Shown: piece after piece, positions 1-8,721 of the stretch
Layout: each line of letters begins with the position of its first letter
Numbering within the stretch: position 1 is the stretch's first letter
Source of the DNA: Pseudomonadota bacterium
Lineage (GTDB): Bacteria > Pseudomonadota > Gammaproteobacteria > Steroidobacterales > Steroidobacteraceae
NCBI GenBank assembly: GCA_016703895.1
Contig: JADJBE010000026.1
Span: 310,001 to 374,000 of the forward strand
DNA: 64,000 bases
Reading direction: 5' to 3'
Notes under the pieces: model-generated
Database searches by the model: none
Told to the model about the DNA's origin: nothing
Seen by the model: the letters and a program-made list of their open reading frames with translations, nothing else
Program-made: the position numbers and the translations under genes

Positions 1-162
1 CACACAGGCTCCGTCGCATGTTGAGGGTGCCGCAGATCGAGCAGGGCGCGCTCCTGTGCCTGCACAGAGTCTGGCCTCAACGCTGGGGGGAAGATGCGCG
101 CCGTGCTCGATCAAGGGCATGCCGCGAAGCGGCACACCCGATCATGCGACGGAGCCTGTGTG
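1..162. repeat. Long imperfect inverted repeat (fold-back element)
   Basis: Bases 1-20 are exactly the reverse complement of bases 143-162. A second pair, 35-51 against 96-112, matches at 16 of 17 positions, and bases 25-33 resemble the complement of the stretch just before 143. The right arm also holds a small GCCGC-GAA-GCGGC hairpin near 121-133, and the loop holds a CTGTGC/GCACAG hairpin at 54-67. The whole 162 nt would fold as one branched stem. It lies just downstream of the ABC transporter stop and touches the window edge, so it may extend further left. A REP/MITE-like palindrome, a terminator complex or a structured RNA are all possible. Confidence 0.7.
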
Positions 163-205
163 CAAGCGCGTCAGCGCCAAAGCACGTCGTGGTATCAGTA
201 GTTAC

Positions 206-2038
206 TCAACGATAGCCGCGTGCTTGCAACTCGAACAAGGTAGCGTATCGTCCCCGCTGCGCCAGCAGCTCGGCATGCGTGCCCGCTTCGACGATGCGAC
301 CATCGTCGAGCACGGCGATCTGATCGGCCATACGAACCGTCGAGAAGCGATGCGAAATCAGGATGGTGATCCGGTCACGCGCCAACTGCCTGAAATGCTC
401 AAACACGTCCGACTCTGCCTGCGCATCCATTGCGGCAGTGGGCTCATCCAGTACCAGCACGTCGGCGCGCAGCCGCATGAATGCGCGTGATAGCGCGATC
501 TTCTGCCACTGCCCGCCTGACAACTCGCGGCCGTCCTTGAACCACTTGCCAAGCTGCGTCTGGTAACCGGCCGGCAACTCTTCAATGAATTTGTCCGCCT
601 GGCCTTTGGCGGCGGCATCACGCCAACGCGATTCGTCGTCGAAACTCGGTTCGTCACCCGCACCGACGTTTTCGCCGACCAGCAGTTGGTAGCGCGCGAA
701 GTCCTGAAAAATCACCCCGACACGTTGGCGGAGGGTGTCCGGATCCCATTCCTCCAGGTCCAGACCATCGAGCAAGACCCGTCCCGCGGTGGGTTTGTAG
801 AGCCGAGTGAGTAGCTTGATCAGGGTCGTCTTGCCAGAGCCATTTTCACCCACCAGCGCGATGCTAGTGCCGGGACGAATATGTAGCGACACATCCTGCA
901 GCGCGGGCCGGTTGGAATCGGGATAACTGAAACTGACGTTCTCGAAGCGAATGCCATCCGCCGGGTTCGGACCTTGTTGCAGGTCGCCGCGCCGCGCTGC
1001 CACCGGTGTCTCGAGGTATTCGTACAACGTGGACAGATAGAGGTTGTCCTCATACATGCCACCCACCGCCGACAAGCTAGCCGATACCGCGCTCTGTCCC
1101 TGACGAAACAACATCAGATACATTGTCATCGCACCCAACGTAATGGCACCCGCAACCGCAGTAAGCGCAATCCAGGCGTAGGCGCCATACAAGGCAAGCG
1201 TCGCGATCAGACCCAACAGAAAGCCCCACAGGTCACGGCGGATGGTCAGCGCTCGATCTTCGGCATAGAGCTTGGTGAAGATGGCGCGATAACGGTCGAG
1301 CAGTCGCGGGCCGAGACCAAACAACTTGACCTCTTTGGCGTAGTCCTCCCGCGCAATGACCGTCTCGAGATACATCTGCATCCGAGTCTCCGGCGCACGC
1401 CAACGAAACAGGCGGAAGGCGTCGCCTGAGAACTTCGTTTCGGCGATGAAGGCCGGCAGACCCGCCGCGAACAAGACCACGACGGCCCAGGGTGAGAATG
1501 CCGCCAACAAAATGGCAAAGCTCACCAGCGATACAGCGTTTTGCGCCAGACCGAAAGTGCGCATGACGAGCGACAGCGGTCGACTCGATGCCTCGCGTCG
1601 AGCGCGAGTGAGTTTGTCGTAGAACTCGGAGTCCTCGAATTGATCGAGATCGAGCGTCAACGCCTTATCAAGAATCATCACGTTGACGCGCTGGCCCAGT
1701 TGCGCCCGCAGCAGCGACTGACAAAGCGACAAGCCACGTTGGGCAGCGGCGATCACCGCCACCAACACGCCTTCGAGTACCACGAACTCGACGACCAACG
1801 TGCCGTCGATGCCGCCCGCGGCAATGGCGGCAACCACTGCATCGACGATCTGTGCTCCGACCCACGCAACCGCTGCTGGCACTGCGCCGGCAAGCAACGT
1901 GAGTATGCCGAGTGCCACAGTCAGCGGCCGACTCGTCGTCCAGACAAGTTCCAAGGCGCGGCGGCTATAGCGGAAGACGCCAATGAACGCCCGCAATGGG
2001 TTGGGCGTGTCGGGGGGAGCGGCGGACATCCCTCTCAT
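206..2038 (-). CDS. ABC transporter, fused permease/ATPase half-transporter
   Basis: A 610-residue half-transporter with an N-terminal ABC type-1 membrane domain (about residues 30-340, several hydrophobic segments) and a C-terminal ATPase domain. The nucleotide-binding motifs are complete: Walker A GENGSGKTT near residue 398, signature LSGGQ near 504, Walker B VLVLDEPT near 529, and an H-loop in ILISHRFST. As a dimer it should sit in the inner membrane and export a lipid, peptide or drug. The substrate cannot be told from sequence. The order is that of MsbA/McjD-type exporters. An alternative ATG lies three codons in (2029). No partner gene lies beside it in the window. Confidence 0.9.
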   Translation of the reverse strand: MRGMSAAPPDTPNPLRAFIGVFRYSRRALELVWTTSRPLTVALGILTLLAGAVPAAVAWVGAQIVDAVVAAIAAGGIDGTLVVEFVVLEGVLVAVIAAAQRGLSLCQSLLRAQLGQRVNVMILDKALTLDLDQFEDSEFYDKLTRARREASSRPLSLVMRTFGLAQNAVSLVSFAILLAAFSPWAVVVLFAAGLPAFIAETKFSGDAFRLFRWRAPETRMQMYLETVIAREDYAKEVKLFGLGPRLLDRYRAIFTKLYAEDRALTIRRDLWGFLLGLIATLALYGAYAWIALTAVAGAITLGAMTMYLMLFRQGQSAVSASLSAVGGMYEDNLYLSTLYEYLETPVAARRGDLQQGPNPADGIRFENVSFSYPDSNRPALQDVSLHIRPGTSIALVGENGSGKTTLIKLLTRLYKPTAGRVLLDGLDLEEWDPDTLRQRVGVIFQDFARYQLLVGENVGAGDEPSFDDESRWRDAAAKGQADKFIEELPAGYQTQLGKWFKDGRELSGGQWQKIALSRAFMRLRADVLVLDEPTAAMDAQAESDVFEHFRQLARDRITILISHRFSTVRMADQIAVLDDGRIVEAGTHAELLAQRGRYATLFELQARGYR

Positions 2039-2081
2039 GGTGAGGATGTCCGCCAGAAACTCAAGCTAACCAGCGAGTCGG

Positions 2082-3521
2082 TCAACCCAGACGGGAAAAG
2101 CCGCCTCCCGATGACTGGCCTCCGGATGACTGGCCGCCGCCCGAGCGGGAGCCGCCAGCAGAGCGCGCGCCGCCACCGGCACGCGACCCACCACCGGGGC
2201 GTGAGCGTCCACCACCGCCCGAACTGCGGCGCGGCGGACCGTTCTGATCGGCGCGAACGTGATCGCGTGCGGGTGTGTGGCCACCGCCCGCACCTTGCGA
2301 CGCTGGACGGCGGCTACCGGAGTCGCGACGCGGACGCTGCTGAAATGTCCGGGCCGGACGGCGATCATCGTCCACGTTTGGCGCCGCACCGCGCGTCTCG
2401 CGAATCTCAAACGCCGGTGTCGCGACGAACGGTACGCTGCGCTTCAGCAAGCGCTCGATGTCACGCAGCAACGGCGCCTCATCGGGCGACACTAACGACA
2501 CGGCACTGCCACTGGCGCCAGCACGAGCGGTGCGACCGATGCGGTGCACATAGTCCTCAGGGACATTGGGCAGTTCGTAATTGACGACATGCGGCAACTC
2601 TTTGATGTCGAGACCACGTGCCGCCACTTCGGTCGCCACCAGAGCGACGACCTCATTGTTCTTGAATGCGGCCAAGGCCTGCACCCGGGCGTTCTGGCTT
2701 TTGTTGCCATGGATCGCCGCCGACACGATGCCTTCGCGCTCGAGCTGCTGCGCCAGGCGGTTGGCGCCGTGCTTGGTACGTGTGAAAATCAGCACCTGTT
2801 GCCAGTTGCCCTCGCGTATCAGATGCGCCAGCAGATGGCGCTTGTGATCCTTCGGCACCTTGTAAGCCACCTGGTCGACCTTGTCGGCGGTGGCGTTGCG
2901 AGGCGTCACTTGAATGGCAACCGGATCCCGCAGCAGGTTGTTTGCCAAACCGCGGATGTCATCCGAATAGGTCGCCGAGAACAGCAGGTTCTGGCGAACT
3001 TTCGGCAGTTGCGCCATGACGCGTTTGATGTCGCGGATGAAGCCCATGTCGAGCATGCGATCGGCTTCATCGAGCACAAAAATCTCGACATCGGCTAACG
3101 AGACCGCGCGCTGCGAGGTTAGATCGAGCAGGCGCCCAGGGGTTGCGACCAGGATGTCGCAGCCACGACGCAGCTTACCGATCTGTGGATTGATGTTGAC
3201 GCCGCCGAAGACCACGTCGACACGCAAATTGGTGTGCTTGCCGTAGTCGACGCCGCTGGCCGCGACTTGCGCCGCAAGCTCGCGAGTCGGCGTCAATACC
3301 AGCACGCGCGGCGCACCAGGACGATGCGCGTCGAGCCGCTGCAGTATCGGCAGCATGAAGCCAGCCGTCTTGCCGGTACCAGTCTGCGCACCAGCCAGGA
3401 CATCGCGACCCGCCAACACGGCGGGAATCGCTTCGGCCTGAATAGGAGTTGTCACCGTATAGCCTTTGTCGGCCACGGCACGGAGTAACTCGGGCTTGAG
3501 CCCGAGATCGGAAAAATTCAT
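2082..3521 (-). CDS. rhlE: DEAD-box ATP-dependent RNA helicase, RhlE-like
   Basis: 479 residues with the helicase motifs in order: Q-motif region near the start (FSDLGLKPELL), motif I AQTGTGKT near residue 44, PTRELA, DEAD near 153, SAT near 180, and HRIGRTARAG near 330. Residues from about 400 form a low-complexity tail rich in Gly, Ser and Arg, typical of RhlE-type helicases and probably involved in RNA binding. Likely role: ATP-dependent unwinding in RNA decay or ribosome assembly in the cytoplasm. The gene is preceded by a gene-free leader of about 200 bases, compatible with a long 5' UTR as in cold-induced helicases, though no Shine-Dalgarno sequence is obvious at the ATG. Confidence 0.92.
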   Translation of the reverse strand: MNFSDLGLKPELLRAVADKGYTVTTPIQAEAIPAVLAGRDVLAGAQTGTGKTAGFMLPILQRLDAHRPGAPRVLVLTPTRELAAQVAASGVDYGKHTNLRVDVVFGGVNINPQIGKLRRGCDILVATPGRLLDLTSQRAVSLADVEIFVLDEADRMLDMGFIRDIKRVMAQLPKVRQNLLFSATYSDDIRGLANNLLRDPVAIQVTPRNATADKVDQVAYKVPKDHKRHLLAHLIREGNWQQVLIFTRTKHGANRLAQQLEREGIVSAAIHGNKSQNARVQALAAFKNNEVVALVATEVAARGLDIKELPHVVNYELPNVPEDYVHRIGRTARAGASGSAVSLVSPDEAPLLRDIERLLKRSVPFVATPAFEIRETRGAAPNVDDDRRPARTFQQRPRRDSGSRRPASQGAGGGHTPARDHVRADQNGPPRRSSGGGGRSRPGGGSRAGGGARSAGGSRSGGGQSSGGQSSGGGFSRLG

Positions 3522-3688
3522 CTTTTGAACCTGATAGTTTGGACTCGCAACACGCAGTCAAAGCTGCGTAGCGGTCAGTAGCGAGAAGGGTTTACGTTAT
3601 CGGAGTGAGGGCGTCTCGATGGACGCAACGCTACGAGTGAAGGGGCGCTGACCGCGCTGCCCTGTTTCAGCGGGCGGCATACTACACG

Positions 3689-3724
3689 AAAACCGCCGAC
3701 AGAGTGCGAAATCTCTGTCGGCGG
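3689..3724 (-). terminator. Rho-independent terminator of the Spy-like gene
   Basis: A perfect 12-bp stem (3693-3704 against 3713-3724) with an 8-base loop. Read on the minus strand it is followed by a short TTTT run, and it starts about 10 bases after the stop of the Spy/CpxP-like gene. It therefore separates that gene from the downstream rhlE leader. Confidence 0.75.
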
Positions 3725-3733
3725 TGATCGAAT

Positions 3734-4252
3734 TCACATTTCCCGGTCGCGTCCGCCTCGGTCCTTGCCTCGGTCCTTGCGGCGCTCACTCATCCGTTGG
3801 CGTCGTTCGGCCTGCATTGCCTTGGCTTTGATGCGCTGCTCTGGTGTTAGGACAGCCCAAACGTTCGCTCGGACCTGACTAGTAGCCGTCACCATGCGTC
3901 CCGCAACATCGGCGGCGACGTTGCGGGCATTGGCGACTGTCGTGGCATAAGTGGGATCCCCCGGATCCGCGTTCCTGAGCGTCTCGCGGTTGCTCTTCAT
4001 GTCGGCACGGATAGAGTCCATCTCAGGTCGCGCCGCGTCCATGATCGCTTTGAGACTGGCCTGCTGTTCAGCACTCAGCCCCAGTTTCTGGCCGAAGCGC
4101 TCCATGCCGTGTGAGCCCATCATGCCCGGCATCACCATGTCGCGCCCGCCGTCCGGTGGACCACGGTCGGCTCGATCAGCCGCGGTAGCAGACATGCCAA
4201 CCGCACCTGCCAAAGCTAACCCCAACAAAATTGCCGTTGCGTGTTTCTTCAT
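3734..4252 (-). CDS. Spy/CpxP-like periplasmic LTxxQ protein
   Basis: 172 residues with a Sec signal peptide (MKKHATAILLGLALAG..., cleavage after SATA near residue 24). Two copies of the LTxxQ-type motif of the CpxP/Spy family are visible (LSAEQQ near 62 and LTPEQR near 138), in a helical, charged protein ending in a very basic tail. Family members act as periplasmic chaperones or as inhibitors of CpxA. It is transcribed divergently from a CpxR/CpxA-like pair, the arrangement seen for cpxP in enterobacteria, so control by that system is likely. Whether it works as chaperone or sensor inhibitor cannot be told. Confidence 0.72.
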   Translation of the reverse strand: MKKHATAILLGLALAGAVGMSATAADRADRGPPDGGRDMVMPGMMGSHGMERFGQKLGLSAEQQASLKAIMDAARPEMDSIRADMKSNRETLRNADPGDPTYATTVANARNVAADVAGRMVTATSQVRANVWAVLTPEQRIKAKAMQAERRQRMSERRKDRGKDRGGRDREM

Positions 4253-4355
4253 GATCTTGAATCTCCATTCTCAGGAACGCACGGTTTGCGAGTTCCGATG
4301 GATTCATTCTCCGCCACTAGCTACCGCCGTAGTGTGGAGGGACAGTCAATGTCGT

Positions 4356-4370
4356 GCAAAGTTACGTCAA
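4356..4370 (+). promoter_or_regulatory. Possible CpxR box
   Basis: GCAAA-GTTAC-GTCAA lies between the divergent Spy-like gene and the CpxR-like gene. The known CpxR box is GTAAA-N5-GTAAA. Each half here matches 4 of 5 positions with the exact 5-base spacing. The match is suggestive only, since short sites like this arise by chance. Confidence 0.4.
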
Positions 4371-4421
4371 GGCGCAGCAGTTGAGGATGACAAGCCCGCC
4401 GCAGCACTGCAGCATCCAGAT

Positions 4422-5135
4422 ATGGAATCAGAGGCTCGGCTGCTGGTGGTCGACGACGATCGCGAGTTGTTGCAAATGTTGCACGAATATCTGACGCGCG
4501 AAGGCTTCAGCGTCGACACGGTCGCGGATGGCCAGGTAGCGCTTGACTATCTCAGCGAGAAATCGGCTGACCTGGTTATTCTGGATGTCATGCTGCCGGG
4601 CGCAAGCGGGTTCGAGGTACTACAACGCCTACGCGCCGCAGCTACGCCCACCCCAGTCTTGATGCTAACTGCTCGCGGCGACGATGTGGACCGGATCCTT
4701 GGCCTCGAACTCGGAGCAGATGACTATCTTGCCAAGCCATTCAATCCGCGCGAGCTGGCAGCACGGGTGCGGGCAATCATGCGTCGCACCAGCGCCGGCG
4801 CGAACTCATCGACCAACGCATTGCACGCCGGTCCTGTCGTGCTGGATACGGCACGCATGAGCGTGACTGTCGAGGGACGGTCCGTCCAGTTGACTGGCGC
4901 GGAGTTTCGCATCCTGGAAGTCCTGTTGCGCCAGGCGGGTAAGGTAGTCAGTCGCGAACAACTGACAGAGCAAGCGCTTGGCCGCTCACTTGAGCTCTAC
5001 GATCGAAGTGTCGATACGCACGTGAGTAATCTGCGTCGCAAGCTGGCGCTCCCCGTGACCCAGGCTGAGATCCGCAGCATTCGCGGCGCTGGATACGTCT
5101 ACGTTGTCGGCACCAGTTCGAATCAGCCGCCATGA
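4422..5135 (+). CDS. cpxR: CpxR-like OmpR-family response regulator
   Basis: 237 residues: an N-terminal receiver (acidic DDD near residue 11, phospho-acceptor Asp near 53 in ILDVMLP, Lys in LAKPF) and a C-terminal OmpR-type winged helix (LTGAEFRILEVLL, SNLRRKL, GAGYVYV). The wording of both domains (MLTARGDDVDRILGLELGADDYL, VVSREQLTEQALGR) is close to CpxR, the envelope-stress regulator. The reading frame is open far upstream, but the ATG at 4422 starts right before the receiver. The stop overlaps the kinase start by 4 bases (ATGA), indicating translational coupling. The divergent Spy-like gene supports the Cpx-type assignment. Confidence 0.85.
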   Translation: MESEARLLVVDDDRELLQMLHEYLTREGFSVDTVADGQVALDYLSEKSADLVILDVMLPGASGFEVLQRLRAAATPTPVLMLTARGDDVDRILGLELGADDYLAKPFNPRELAARVRAIMRRTSAGANSSTNALHAGPVVLDTARMSVTVEGRSVQLTGAEFRILEVLLRQAGKVVSREQLTEQALGRSLELYDRSVDTHVSNLRRKLALPVTQAEIRSIRGAGYVYVVGTSSNQPP

Positions 5136-6469
5136 GAAGTTTGTCACTCAGAATCTTTCTGTCGTTCTGGCTCGCGCTGTTGACCATTGTGGCAGCGGCG
5201 ATCGGCATTACGGTTCTGATCCTGACGACTACGGAACTGCAGCCCTATGAGCGCAACGCTTCGCTGAATGCGGCGGCCATGGCACTGTCGCGTGACGGTC
5301 GCGAAGGGCTCGTAAGCTGGCTGAGCGCACAGCAAACCAATGACAAGCGTCCGCCGATTGTGATTTTCGATGAGGCTGGCGAGGAACTGCTTGGCAGGAC
5401 TTTTGACCGGCGAGCACGCGGGTGGCAACCACGAGAGCCGCTCGAGATCGGCGCTGTACGGATCGTCGCGCCGCAACCCTTGCCGGTGCTGATCGGCCGC
5501 GACGGTGCGCGCTACCGTATCGCGATATCGCCACCACGACCTGATCGGTTTGGATTCAGGGCTCTTCGCGATGCGCGCACGCCTGTCGCACTGATCGCAC
5601 TGCTAGTAACAGCATTGGTTAGCTGGCTACTCGCCCGCTCGATCACCCGTCCCATAGACGATCTTACGAGCGCCGCCCAGCAGCTCGCCAGCGGCCGATT
5701 GGACTCGCTGCCCACACCGCAAACCTTGGCGAGACCCGACGAGGTGGGTCGTCTTGCGCGGAACTTCGCTGCCATGAGTACGCGTATTCGTGAACTGCTG
5801 GCGAGCCACGAGCGGCTCTTGCGCGACGTATCGCACGAGCTGCGCTCGCCGCTCAGTCGCATGCGCCTCGCACTTGGCCTCGCGCGGCAGGACGGCTCAA
5901 CTGTCGATCAACAACTTGGGCGTCTGGAGCGCGATGCCGAACGGCTCGATAGTCTGATCGGTCAGATACTCTCCGTGACTCGTTTGGGCGCTGGCGATGC
6001 GGTGCTCCGGCATAGCCAAACAGACATGACCGCAATGATCGCCGGCATCGCGCAGGATGCCGAGTTTGAGGCGCGCGCCAGCGGCAAGTCCGTCCGACTC
6101 GTTAGCACAACGGAGAATTTGACCATGTCAGTCGATCCGACCTGGATGGCGAGCGCCATTGAAAATGTCGTGCGCAATGCAGTGCGACACACCGCGCCAG
6201 CTACCGACGTCAGCGTGAGTGTCGAAGTCGGCACGGAGAATTTGACGATCCGGGTGCGCGACCATGGGCCGGGTGTCCCCGCAGAAGAACTAGAGCGAAT
6301 TTTCGAGCCGTTTCATCGAGTGATCGCGGCACGCGACCGCGACAGTGGTGGCGAGGGCTTGGGGCTGGCGATTACCGCTCGCGTCATTGCCGCACACGGC
6401 GGAGTAGCAGCGGCTAGCAATGCCCCGGAAGGTGGCTTGATCGTGACGCTGACGCTACCGCGTCGCTGA
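5132..6469 (+). CDS. cpxA: CpxA-like envelope stress sensor histidine kinase
   Basis: 445 residues: membrane segment near 12-34, periplasmic loop of about 110 residues, second membrane segment near 150-172, HAMP linker, HisKA domain with phospho-acceptor His in DVSHELRSPLSRMRLAL (near 233), and a HATPase domain with N box (NVVRNAVRHT), DHGPGVP and GEGLGLAI. Phosphorylates the CpxR-like regulator encoded just upstream with a 4-base overlap. The PFAM-level layout and H-box wording agree with CpxA. The periplasmic input is presumably misfolded envelope protein, by analogy only. Confidence 0.85.
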   Translation: MRSLSLRIFLSFWLALLTIVAAAIGITVLILTTTELQPYERNASLNAAAMALSRDGREGLVSWLSAQQTNDKRPPIVIFDEAGEELLGRTFDRRARGWQPREPLEIGAVRIVAPQPLPVLIGRDGARYRIAISPPRPDRFGFRALRDARTPVALIALLVTALVSWLLARSITRPIDDLTSAAQQLASGRLDSLPTPQTLARPDEVGRLARNFAAMSTRIRELLASHERLLRDVSHELRSPLSRMRLALGLARQDGSTVDQQLGRLERDAERLDSLIGQILSVTRLGAGDAVLRHSQTDMTAMIAGIAQDAEFEARASGKSVRLVSTTENLTMSVDPTWMASAIENVVRNAVRHTAPATDVSVSVEVGTENLTIRVRDHGPGVPAEELERIFEPFHRVIAARDRDSGGEGLGLAITARVIAAHGGVAAASNAPEGGLIVTLTLPRR

Positions 6470-6514
6470 CTCGGCCTAAGGCACAACGTAGGCTTGCGGC
6501 GCCGCGATATTGAA

Positions 6515-7648
6515 TCAGCTGTGCCGGATGAGTACTTTGCCAACCCGGTTGCCGTCACGCATGAAGCGATAGGCTTCCACGGCATCGGCCAAGTCAAACT
6601 CCTTCTCGATGACGCCCTCCAGCTTGTTGACTGCGATCGCCTGCAACAATTCCTCCAACATCCGGCGGCTACCGTTGCTGATCGCTTTGACGGTCAGATT
6701 TTTTTGATAGACGCCAGGCATGCGTGGCAACTCTTGCGGTAACGGGCCGGTGCCGATCAGGATAATCGTCGCGTTCTCGGCACAGGCATGCATGGATTCG
6801 TCGAGTGTCGGGCGGCCGACGTTCTCAAGCACGATGTCAGCACCGCGGCCGTCAGTTGCCTCAAACACAGCCTTGCCCCACGCCGGGTTGGTGCGGTAGT
6901 TGATCCCCACATCGGCTCCCAAGTCGCGCATTTGTACCAGCTTGTTGTCGCTCGATGAGGTGACGATCACGCGCGCGCCAGCCGCGCGGGCCAGCTGTGT
7001 GCCCCAAGTTGACACGCCGCCGGTACCTAAGGACAGCACGATGTCACCCGCTTTGACGTGTGCCACGTGATAAAGCGCATGCCACACCGTGACCGCGGAG
7101 GATGCCAGCGTGGCAGCCGTCTCATAACTCACTGCATCGGGCAACCGCGCCAGCGTCCGTGCCGGCATCAGCACCTCTTCTCCCAGCCAGCCGTCGAGCG
7201 TGTTGCCGATATCTGCTTCGAAGCTGCGCTGGTCCCAACGACCGTCCTGCCAGTTAGCGTAGTGACAACCGGTCACCCGATCACCGACTTTGACGTTGCT
7301 GACGTCCGTGCCGACCGCCACAACTTCACCCGCGCCTTCCGATAGCGGGATGCGCGTCGCAGGCTTTTTGCCAAAGAAAATTGCCTGCGCAATGCCGATG
7401 TCGCGTGCATTGAGCGAACTACAGGCCACGCGTATCAGTGCCTGATCGCGCGCCGGCGTCGGGCGCGGCCGCTCGACGAGCCGCAGCGTCTCAAGACTCT
7501 TCTGTTCGCCCAGCTCGACGACACGGATACGGCCCGGCTTGCTACTACCTGTGCTTCTCCCTGCAGCCTTGTCTTGAGCGCTCGCGGCAGTGGCCACCGT
7601 CAGTCCAGCTGCGGCAGCGCCTAACAGTAATTCACGTCGACTGGTCAC
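6515..7648 (-). CDS. MDR-family zinc-independent alcohol dehydrogenase/quinone oxidoreductase with Tat-like signal
   Basis: 377 residues. After an N-terminal TSRRELLLGAAAAGLTVATA-type segment that looks like a Tat leader, the protein has the GroES-like domain (about 40-160) and the NAD(P)-binding Rossmann domain (LSLGTGGVSTWGTQLARA near 215) of medium-chain dehydrogenases. The catalytic zinc Cys/His set and structural zinc cysteines are not evident, pointing to the quinone-oxidoreductase branch. Export of an NADPH-dependent enzyme is odd, as the cofactor is cytoplasmic, so the leader may be a retained anchor. Its start follows directly after the stop of the upstream exported protein, so the two probably share a transcript. 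Confidence 0.8.
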   Translation of the reverse strand: MTSRRELLLGAAAAGLTVATAASAQDKAAGRSTGSSKPGRIRVVELGEQKSLETLRLVERPRPTPARDQALIRVACSSLNARDIGIAQAIFFGKKPATRIPLSEGAGEVVAVGTDVSNVKVGDRVTGCHYANWQDGRWDQRSFEADIGNTLDGWLGEEVLMPARTLARLPDAVSYETAATLASSAVTVWHALYHVAHVKAGDIVLSLGTGGVSTWGTQLARAAGARVIVTSSSDNKLVQMRDLGADVGINYRTNPAWGKAVFEATDGRGADIVLENVGRPTLDESMHACAENATIILIGTGPLPQELPRMPGVYQKNLTVKAISNGSRRMLEELLQAIAVNKLEGVIEKEFDLADAVEAYRFMRDGNRVGKVLIRHS

Positions 7649-8365
7649 TTACGAATCTCCTGCGGCTGGATTGGGTGCGCTGACGTCACCCAGCATCAGG
7701 GCACGCAAATACTCGGGTGCAATCAGGTGGCAGTAGTAAACGCCACGAAACCGCTCCGGTGCGATACGCCACAGCCAATGCTCATAGGGAACATGGAGTG
7801 CTTTGGCGAGCAGATGTAGCCCGTCGGCGTCGCGCCAGACAAACTGATAGTCCGCGACCCACTTCGAGCCCAGTACGGTGTTGAGATCCGGCTCGAGCCG
7901 AATCTGCTCCAGCGGGAACTGCAGGCGCGCACGTTGTTCCTCGGTCAGCGCAGCAAAAACATTGCGCGCCATCAGATGATTGAGATCTCGACAGGAATGC
8001 TGCGCCGGCCCGGCGGCTTGCGCGCCAAACGCATGCTGCAAATGATCGGCTGTCTTGAGCTTGCAGGAGATCCGCCGTGGTTGTTGACTCTCATCGTCTG
8101 CGTACTGGACGAACTGCTGAATAGTAAACGGCGTGACACTGGTCTTGGACTTCTGGAACGCCTTGAAGTCCGTTTGCAGCTCGACGCTGGGCGTCTCGGT
8201 CGTCTCGGACAGGAGGTACTGCGCCGCAAGACAAAACCCACCGTTGGTTCGCGTCAAGGCCGCACCGCTCGCTGCCTGGACTGGCGCACTGCAGAGCGCG
8301 AACATCAGCAGCCCCACACCTAGCGCCGCTCGCGACTGCCTGTGTATCTTGGGGAGCGAGCTCAT
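7649..8365 (-). CDS. Exported protein of unknown function
   Basis: 238 residues with a clear signal peptide (hydrophobic ALGVGLLMFALCSAPVQA, cleavage near residue 32). The mature part has four to six cysteines, including two Cys-His pairs (SCRDLNHL, YYCHLIAPEYL), suggesting disulphides or metal binding. No family is recognised. It lies immediately upstream of the Tat-like oxidoreductase with no spacer, so it may be its partner in the periplasm. It ends in a YxCHLIAPEYLRALMLGD segment that would be a useful search seed. Confidence 0.75.
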   Translation of the reverse strand: MSSLPKIHRQSRAALGVGLLMFALCSAPVQAASGAALTRTNGGFCLAAQYLLSETTETPSVELQTDFKAFQKSKTSVTPFTIQQFVQYADDESQQPRRISCKLKTADHLQHAFGAQAAGPAQHSCRDLNHLMARNVFAALTEEQRARLQFPLEQIRLEPDLNTVLGSKWVADYQFVWRDADGLHLLAKALHVPYEHWLWRIAPERFRGVYYCHLIAPEYLRALMLGDVSAPNPAAGDS

Positions 8366-8462
8366 TGTTCAATCTCCATTGCAGTTGACCGATTCCGTCG
8401 CAACAGCGGCGCAATTTAGCAGATGCGCAACTCACCGCGAGTCTGGAACAATAGCGTCCGTC

Positions 8463-8720
8463 ATGCAGCCCGCCTCGCCCCCAGCCATACGCATCGGCCG
8501 CCAGACCGCTGGCCGCGGCGGCAAGGGCGTTACCGTCGTCGTCGGCCTGCCGCTCGCGGGACCGCAGCTGGAAGAACTTTGCAAGACACTGAAGCGCAAG
8601 TGCGGCTGCGGCGGCACCGTACGCGGCAGGACGATCGAGATCCAGGGTGACCAGCGCGACCGACTGGTCGCAGAACTCCTGGCCTTGGGCTACCGCGACG
8701 TCAAGAAAGCAGGCGGTTGA
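8463..8720 (+). CDS. SUI1/eIF1-family translation factor, YciH-like
   Basis: 85 residues. The SUI1 signature is present: RGGKGVTVVVGLPL, a CGCGGTV turn, EIQGDQRDRLVAELLALGY. This matches bacterial YciH-type proteins, which bind the ribosome and influence start-site fidelity. The frame is open much further upstream, but the ATG at 8463 gives the standard family length. It stands alone between divergent and convergent neighbours. Confidence 0.85.
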   Translation: MQPASPPAIRIGRQTAGRGGKGVTVVVGLPLAGPQLEELCKTLKRKCGCGGTVRGRTIEIQGDQRDRLVAELLALGYRDVKKAGG

Positions 8721-8721
8721 G

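Noticed and set aside
1541..2584. Open frame of about 347 codons antisense to the ABC transporter and rhlE
   Set aside because: It crosses two well-supported genes and has shadow-type composition.
3951..4421. N-terminal extension of the CpxR-like frame back to 3951
   Set aside because: It overlaps the divergent Spy-like gene. The receiver domain starts right after the ATG at 4422.
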